From: Nocardia mangyaensis | GTDB lineage: Bacteria > Actinomycetota > Actinomycetes > Mycobacteriales > Mycobacteriaceae | Length of the DNA stretch: 64,000 nucleotides | NCBI RefSeq assembly: GCF_001886715.1 | Contig: NZ_CP018082.1 | Span: forward strand, 6,944,001 to 7,008,000 | Direction: 5' to 3' | Shown here: positions 59,568 to 64,000 of the stretch, one piece after another | Layout of the letters: each line of letters starts with the position of its first letter | Position numbering within the stretch: the stretch's first letter is position 1 | Made by a program: the position numbers and the translations under genes | Notes under the pieces: generated by a model | The model's input: the letters and a program-made list of their open reading frames with translations, nothing else | Told to the model about the DNA's origin: nothing | Database searches by the model: none

Positions 59568-60335
59568 TCAGACGCCGCGTGATTCGAGGGCTTTCAACCG
59601 CCCCATCACGTCGGCGAGGGCGTCGACCACGGTCATGCCGTCCAGCTGTTCCCAACCGCCGAACATGCCCGCGTCACGCTGCCGACCACCACACAGCTGT
59701 TCGCGAATGTCCTTGACATCACTGCTGATCGGGCCGCAGAAGCCGACGATGAAATCCTGGATCTGTTTGACTTCGGCTGCGCTCATCGGCGCGTCCTTTC
59801 GGTCGATGAATGCCTGGACGTCACGGCGGAATTCGGCCATGTCGATACCGGCGGGGTCGATTTTTCCCTCGTGGGAGTACTCGCGATGGGCCACACAGTC
59901 CTCGGCGTCGCGGCCGATACGGGCCAGGATCGCCGCGCACCCACGCTTGTAGGCGTCGAGTTGGGCTGGGGTCCAGTCGGTTCCGTCGCCGCGCGAGACG
60001 GCTTCGATGCCGATCACGTGGTAGTTGGCGTTGTTGGTCGGCCAGCCGGGCCAGGAGCCACGGCCGGCGTGCCAGCAGACACCGGCGGCGATCACCCGGT
60101 AGGTGCCGTCGCGTTCGAGGACCAGCTGGGACAGCGGGCCTGGTAGGTCGATGCGGCCGTTCTGGACGACGCGCCAGTCGTTGGCGCTGCCGCCCGCGGT
60201 GTGGTGGCACAGCACACCGCGTAGGTCACGGAAGTCGCCGTGGCCGCGGGTGCGCCAGCCCTCGTGTTCGATCACGGTCAGCCCGGCCGCGCGCAAGACG
60301 TCGGCGAGCCATATCGGGTCTCCGGTCCAACTCAT
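59568..60335 (-). CDS. N-acetylmuramoyl-L-alanine amidase (Amidase_2), phage-type
   Basis: The ATG at 60335 gives 255 residues; an upstream extension would overlap the preceding gene. The amidase_2/PGRP domain covers residues ~1-175, with zinc ligands in RGVLCHHTAGGSANDW and AHREYSHEGKIDPAGIDMAE, and substrate residues in NYHVIGIEAVSRGDGTDW. The C-terminal ~70 residues (AAEVKQIQDFIVGFCGPISS then VVDALADVMGRLKALESRGV) probably bind the cell wall or other tail proteins. It cleaves the bond between N-acetylmuramic acid and L-alanine. No holin is visible next to it. Confidence 0.92.
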   Translation of the reverse strand: MSWTGDPIWLADVLRAAGLTVIEHEGWRTRGHGDFRDLRGVLCHHTAGGSANDWRVVQNGRIDLPGPLSQLVLERDGTYRVIAAGVCWHAGRGSWPGWPTNNANYHVIGIEAVSRGDGTDWTPAQLDAYKRGCAAILARIGRDAEDCVAHREYSHEGKIDPAGIDMAEFRRDVQAFIDRKDAPMSAAEVKQIQDFIVGFCGPISSDVKDIREQLCGGRQRDAGMFGGWEQLDGMTVVDALADVMGRLKALESRGV

Positions 60336-60348
60336 TTGTCTGCTCCGC

Positions 60349-60543
60349 TCATTCGGCCGCGAGCGGCGTCTCGGGTGCCGGGTCGGGTTCGAGGAAGACG
60401 GGGACGGGGCCCAGCGGCAGTTCGCCGATGAAGATGCTGCCCCGACGAACCTCGGCGCCGTCGACGACGAGATGGACGATGAGCGAGTCGTTCTCGACCG
60501 CGAGTGCGAGCTCGTGGGAGTCGACGGTGACATGTGTGGTCAC
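60349..60543 (-). CDS. Small phage-type protein
   Basis: The GTG at 60543 overlaps the stop of the large tail gene (GTGA), so it is coupled. The 64-residue protein begins TTHVTVDSHELALAVENDSL, contains VVDGAEVRRGSIFIGELPLG and ends DPAPETPLAAE. It is beta-rich and acidic. It lies between a tail fibre-like gene and the amidase; no family is recognised. Confidence 0.65.
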   Translation of the reverse strand: MTTHVTVDSHELALAVENDSLIVHLVVDGAEVRRGSIFIGELPLGPVPVFLEPDPAPETPLAAE

Positions 60544-62204
60544 AGATCTTGTGCCTTCCAGTCGTCCCAGCCGCCGCCGTTGATCCATGCGGATCGTTCA
60601 GTGCCGAGGCCGGTGTAGCGGTAGTCGGAACCCTTCGGGAGGGTGCTGTCGGTATCGGTGTAGGTGAGGACGTCGATCCAGCTGCCCTCGGTCCTGCACT
60701 GCACGGTGAAGACGTCACCGACTGCGGAGAGCCGCACGGCGGTGCCGCTCGCGACGGTGATGTCGGTGCTGGACAGGGCAGTCCAGGTGCCGTCGCTGTA
60801 GCGATACAGGCCGATTGCGGACTGGGTGACATTCGCCGAGACGAAATAGCGGTTGTCGGGTGCGGATCGCAGCATCAACCAGGCGTGGCGTGCGCTCGGC
60901 CCGATCACCGTGCCGGTGACCCTCTGGTCGTCGTAGTTCAGCGGTTGTGCGTTCAGGTACCGGCGGGCGCCGTCGGCGCCACCGGACACGACGAAGACCC
61001 CGTTCACGACCGTCGCCTCGACGCTCGACATCCGCGCGAACGCCTGCGGGATGCTTCCGTGCTGAAAGTCCTCGTACAGAACGCGTTTCGGTGCGTCGCC
61101 GACGATCAACGACTTGCTCAACGCCACATAGGGCACGTCGAGGGAGGTGAAGTCCAGGGTGCCCGCCGCGATGGTCGTTCCCGCCGTGATCGTCGACGCG
61201 ATGGTGAAGCGAGCGTTGCCGCGCGGCGGCCACGCGGTCGCCTGCCGGGTGACGCCGGCGTCGGCGACACCAAGTAGCGGTCGCGGATTGCCGGTACCAC
61301 GCTGGTGGATGCCGACGAACGCGGTCTCCCCGACTTCGAAGACGACTTCCTCGGCCAACTCGACCGAACGTTCCGACCGCGAGCCGGTGATCAGCGGTGT
61401 CTGGTCGTCGGAAACCCATTCGATGCGCAGGTTGCCGTCGGCCAGGACCCGACCGACGAGGACGTACAGCTCGCACGGGTTCGCGACCGCCTCGGGGAGG
61501 TAGGTGACGATCTTGCGTCCACCGTTGTATCGACAGCGAATGAAGGCCAGCTCGACTGTGCCGGACACCGTGGCGTACGCAGGTGTCGAAGTTGTCCAGA
61601 TCGCGTGGTGCTGGGTCTGCGGCTGGTACTCGTACTGCCCGGTGCCAGGGTTCCACACGTAGACGTATTCGATTGTGCTCCAGTTGTGCTGGGTGTACCC
61701 GGGCCGCGCGGTGTTCGAAATATCCCGGATGCGCTGATGCAGCATCGTGCGCGGGAAAGATGGTTCCTCGGTGAGGTTCATCGTTTCCCAGTAGGGCCGG
61801 ATCGGCAGCCCGTCCAGTACGACCTGTACCCGAGCACCTGTTGCTCGGATCGCCTCGGTGTTGTCCTCCACGGTCGTGACAGCCGAGTCCGCGATGGCCT
61901 TCGCGGTGGTCGATTCTTGCAGGGCCTGCTCTGCCTTGGCGCGCAGGGCAGTGGCCCAGCCACGCAGATCGATGAGACCGCCGGTGATTCCGGTGACGGC
62001 TTCGCACAGCTGGGCGGCGAACTCGTGCATGCCTGCTCGGACCACATTCGCCAGCTTCTCTGGGATACCCGCGAAACCACCGGCGATGTCGGCATCGACG
62101 GCTGCTCTGGCGGACTCGGCGTTCATCGCGGCCAAGCCGGCTATGCCCCGCGCACCGGGGCCGCTGTACGCCGAGTCAGGCGTTTCCCCGCCGGGGCTGG
62201 TCAC
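60540..62204 (-). CDS. Large tail/fibre-like protein, paralogue B
   Basis: The GTG at 62204 overlaps the stop of the upstream paralogue. The 554-residue protein has a helical head (~1-110: SAYSGPGARGIAGLAAMNAE, LRAKAEQALQESTTAKAIAD), the conserved VVLDGLPIRPYWETMNLTEE, a beta-rich middle (LAFIRCRYNGGRKIVTYLPE, ETAFVGIHQRGTGNPRPLLG) and a C-terminal lectin-like domain (VLYEDFQHGSIPQAFARMSS, ending INGGGWDDWKAQDL). It is full-length homologous to the next gene. A receptor-binding tail protein is the best guess. The middle part differs most between paralogues. Confidence 0.75.
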   Translation of the reverse strand: MTSPGGETPDSAYSGPGARGIAGLAAMNAESARAAVDADIAGGFAGIPEKLANVVRAGMHEFAAQLCEAVTGITGGLIDLRGWATALRAKAEQALQESTTAKAIADSAVTTVEDNTEAIRATGARVQVVLDGLPIRPYWETMNLTEEPSFPRTMLHQRIRDISNTARPGYTQHNWSTIEYVYVWNPGTGQYEYQPQTQHHAIWTTSTPAYATVSGTVELAFIRCRYNGGRKIVTYLPEAVANPCELYVLVGRVLADGNLRIEWVSDDQTPLITGSRSERSVELAEEVVFEVGETAFVGIHQRGTGNPRPLLGVADAGVTRQATAWPPRGNARFTIASTITAGTTIAAGTLDFTSLDVPYVALSKSLIVGDAPKRVLYEDFQHGSIPQAFARMSSVEATVVNGVFVVSGGADGARRYLNAQPLNYDDQRVTGTVIGPSARHAWLMLRSAPDNRYFVSANVTQSAIGLYRYSDGTWTALSSTDITVASGTAVRLSAVGDVFTVQCRTEGSWIDVLTYTDTDSTLPKGSDYRYTGLGTERSAWINGGGWDDWKAQDL

Positions 62205-63796
62205 AGGTCCTCCGCCTTCCAGTAGTCCCAACCGCCGCCATTGCTGAAGAAGCCCCGTTCGTTGCCCAAGCCGACGTAGCGATGGCCGGGGCCGGCGGGA
62301 ATGGCGCCGGCGGCGTCGGTGTGCGACAGGATCTGGATCCAGTCGACCCCGGAGCGGCGGTCGACCGAATAGACGTTGCCGATCGCACTGAACCGCAGCT
62401 CATCGCCGTCGGCCACAGCAATGTCGAGAGATGCCAGCGCCGTGAATGTTTCGCCACCACCCGAGGCCCGATCAATGACGATCCGATTGCTGAACACGGT
62501 CAGCGCGGCGTATCCGACGTTGTTCGCCGACGACCGCACCATGAGGCGGGCCACCCGTCCGGTTGGATTGCGGATCTGGCCCGTGACTCGCTGATCGTCA
62601 TAGTTCAACGGCTGCGCGTACAGGTACCTGCGAATGCCGTCGTTGCCACCCGACACCACGAACACACCATTGGATACGGTGGCCGCCTGAGTGGACATGC
62701 GAACCAGCGCGGTCGGCAACACACCACTGTCGAAGTCCTCGTAGAACATCAACTTGATCGGGTCGCCGGTGAGATCCGCCCGGCCCAGCGAGATATAGGG
62801 GATCGTCCGCGACGCGAACGACAGCGCACCGGCGGCCAGCGTGAGTCCGGGGCTCAGCAGCGCCGAAGTCGAGAATTGCGCGTTGAGCTGCGGCGGCCAG
62901 ACGGTCGCGGGTCGCGGGATGTCGACGGCTTCGAGCCCGAGCAGCGGACGGGCATTGCCCGACCCCCGCTGGTGGATACCGACGAAGGCGGTCTCGCCCT
63001 GTTCGAACACCACCTCGTTGGGGAGCTCGACCGTGCGCTCGAACCGCGACGCGGTGATCAGCGGCGTCTGATTCGGCGACACCCACACGATCGTGATGTC
63101 GCCGTTCTCGGTCATCCGGCCCAGCACCACGTACAGCTCGCAGGGGGTGGTCACCGTGTCCGGGACGTAGGTGACCGTCTTGCGGGAGCCGCTGTAGAGG
63201 CATCGGATGAACGCGCCCTCCAGGATGTTCACCGGCGGTACGTAGGTCGGCGCGAGCTTGGCGAAGAGCTGGTCGACCTGGGTGTATCCGGCGGCCTGGG
63301 TGGTTCGCAGGTCCCAGCAGGCCCGGTGCAGCGCGTTGCGGGGGAACGAGGCCTCCTCGGTGAGGTTCATCGATTCCCAGTACGGCTTCACCGGCAGGCC
63401 GTCCAGCACCACCTGGACGTTCGAGTTCGTCGACTGGATGATCGCGGTCTGGTTCTCGGCGATCGCCTGCGCGCCCTGCGCGGTCTGGCGGGCGCTCACC
63501 GCGTCGGTGAGGGCCCGCTCGGCGTCGGCGCGCAAAGAATCAGCCCAGGCGCTGAGGTCGATCAGTCCGCCGGTCGCGCCGGTCACGGCGTCGGCCAGGT
63601 CGGCGGTGAACTCGTTGACGCCCGCGTTCACGACGTCGCCGAGGTTGAGGTTCACCTGCGCGTAGGGCTGGTAGACCGCGCTGCGGGACGCCAGCTTCGC
63701 CGACTCCTCGGTGATCGCGGCCAGGCTGACGATGCCGCGTTGGCCGCCGCCTCCGGAGTACGCGCCCTCGGGCAGCGAACCGTCGGGGGCGGTCAT
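62201..63796 (-). CDS. Large tail/fibre-like protein, paralogue A
   Basis: The ATG at 63796 has GAGGAG 6 bases upstream and overlaps the previous stop. The 531-residue protein has the same blocks as paralogue B: GAYSGGGGQRGIVSLAAITE, TGGLIDLSAWADSLRADAER, VVLDGLPVKPYWESMNLTEE, ETAFVGIHQRGSGNARPLLG, LMFYEDFDSGVLPTALVRMS and the end NGGGWDYWKAEDL. The block FIRC..Y.G.RK.VTY is conserved. It lies upstream of the amidase in what is probably one transcript down to the terminator at 56253. Confidence 0.75.
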   Translation of the reverse strand: MTAPDGSLPEGAYSGGGGQRGIVSLAAITEESAKLASRSAVYQPYAQVNLNLGDVVNAGVNEFTADLADAVTGATGGLIDLSAWADSLRADAERALTDAVSARQTAQGAQAIAENQTAIIQSTNSNVQVVLDGLPVKPYWESMNLTEEASFPRNALHRACWDLRTTQAAGYTQVDQLFAKLAPTYVPPVNILEGAFIRCLYSGSRKTVTYVPDTVTTPCELYVVLGRMTENGDITIVWVSPNQTPLITASRFERTVELPNEVVFEQGETAFVGIHQRGSGNARPLLGLEAVDIPRPATVWPPQLNAQFSTSALLSPGLTLAAGALSFASRTIPYISLGRADLTGDPIKLMFYEDFDSGVLPTALVRMSTQAATVSNGVFVVSGGNDGIRRYLYAQPLNYDDQRVTGQIRNPTGRVARLMVRSSANNVGYAALTVFSNRIVIDRASGGGETFTALASLDIAVADGDELRFSAIGNVYSVDRRSGVDWIQILSHTDAAGAIPAGPGHRYVGLGNERGFFSNGGGWDYWKAEDL

Positions 63797-63999
63797 TCCT
63801 CGCTCCTCGTGGCATGGCCCTCCCGCGCGACATCCGGCGCCAGCTCACGCACGTCGACCAGGTGGGCCAGCTCGCCGGACTCCTGCAGCTGACGCACCAG
63901 GTCACGCCGTTCGGCCGGGGTGAAATCGGCGACAGCGGGCACGGTGATCTCCGGCGGCATCGGCGTGCCGAGTGGAACCCAGTGCCCGGCCTGTCCGAG
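63793..63999 (-). CDS. C-terminal end of a gene cut by the right edge
   Basis: On the minus strand the frame is open from the window edge and ends at a TGA that overlaps the next ATG. The 68 visible residues read LGQAGHWVPLGTPMPPEITV at the start and LVRQLQESGELAHLVDVREL in the middle. It continues the coupled chain of tail-locus genes to the right. No function can be given from this part. Confidence 0.65.
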   Translation of the reverse strand, partial: LGQAGHWVPLGTPMPPEITVPAVADFTPAERRDLVRQLQESGELAHLVDVRELAPDVAREGHATRSEE

Positions 64000-64000
64000 C

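Overview
The window comes from a high-GC mycolic-acid actinomycete, most likely Nocardia (Rhodococcus is the alternative). The evidence is strong G/C third-position bias with many GTG starts, a 6C small RNA, and a gene set matching the region around Rv0321-Rv0339c of Mycobacterium tuberculosis: a LuxR-type regulator of IniR size, the EtfD-type iron-sulfur reductase, UDP-sugar dehydrogenase, an AlaA/AspC-type aminotransferase and dcd. These genes are shuffled relative to one another here. No database search was possible. Family names rest on motifs and remembered family features.

Layout. 0-4.1 kb: a translationally coupled cluster with a Pro-rich exported tail, a large P-loop/LuxR regulator, and a membrane-anchored protein with a Pro-rich tail. 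4.2-7.1 kb: two tandem secreted S1 serine proteases. 7.3-8.1 kb: a secreted hydrophobic protein. 8.5-28.3 kb: core metabolism and housekeeping, namely etfD, a YdcF-like protein, UDP-sugar dehydrogenase, an Hsp70-like membrane protein, YibE/F, 6C RNA, an aminotransferase, an XRE regulator, dcd, tRNA-Gly(CCC), a K+ channel, a lipoprotein, a crotonase, a DUF4185 protein, a methyltransferase, an alpha/beta hydrolase and fadE5. etfD and fadE5 act in the same electron path from acyl-CoA to the respiratory chain, and both carry similar TTAC...GTAA inverted repeats upstream. 28.4-38 kb is accessory: a DUF4143 ATPase cassette between duplicated hairpins, an MmyB-type regulator, two LppU-like proteins, a graveyard of three broken insertion sequences, and a GlxA regulator divergent from an isochorismatase-like hydrolase.

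38-64 kb is a phage-tail-derived locus on the minus strand. It has a tail terminator-like protein, tail tube, G/GT assembly chaperones with a -1 frameshift site, proteins with tape-measure-type C-termini, a distal tail-like protein, a ReqiPepy6 Gp37-like protein, three collagen-like paralogues and a fibre. A terminator at 56.25 kb separates it from an upstream block with two large tail/fibre paralogues, an amidase and a toxin-like gene. No capsid, portal, terminase, integrase or repressor is visible, although the locus runs off the right edge.

The most unusual part is that the tape-measure slot (46.7-53.7 kb) holds two proteins that share a tape-measure C-terminus but have unrelated N-terminal regions. 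Opposite-strand, lower-GC genes that look like immunity or membrane proteins are interleaved with them, and decayed copies of the chaperone T 3' end act as scars. Further upstream, a candidate nuclease-toxin gene is followed by a pentapeptide-repeat protein, a broken second toxin C-terminus, and a second pentapeptide-repeat protein. Together this looks like a tail-like particle or tail-derived system that carries exchangeable effector/immunity cassettes. That reading is inference; the repeats, scars and gene order are directly visible.
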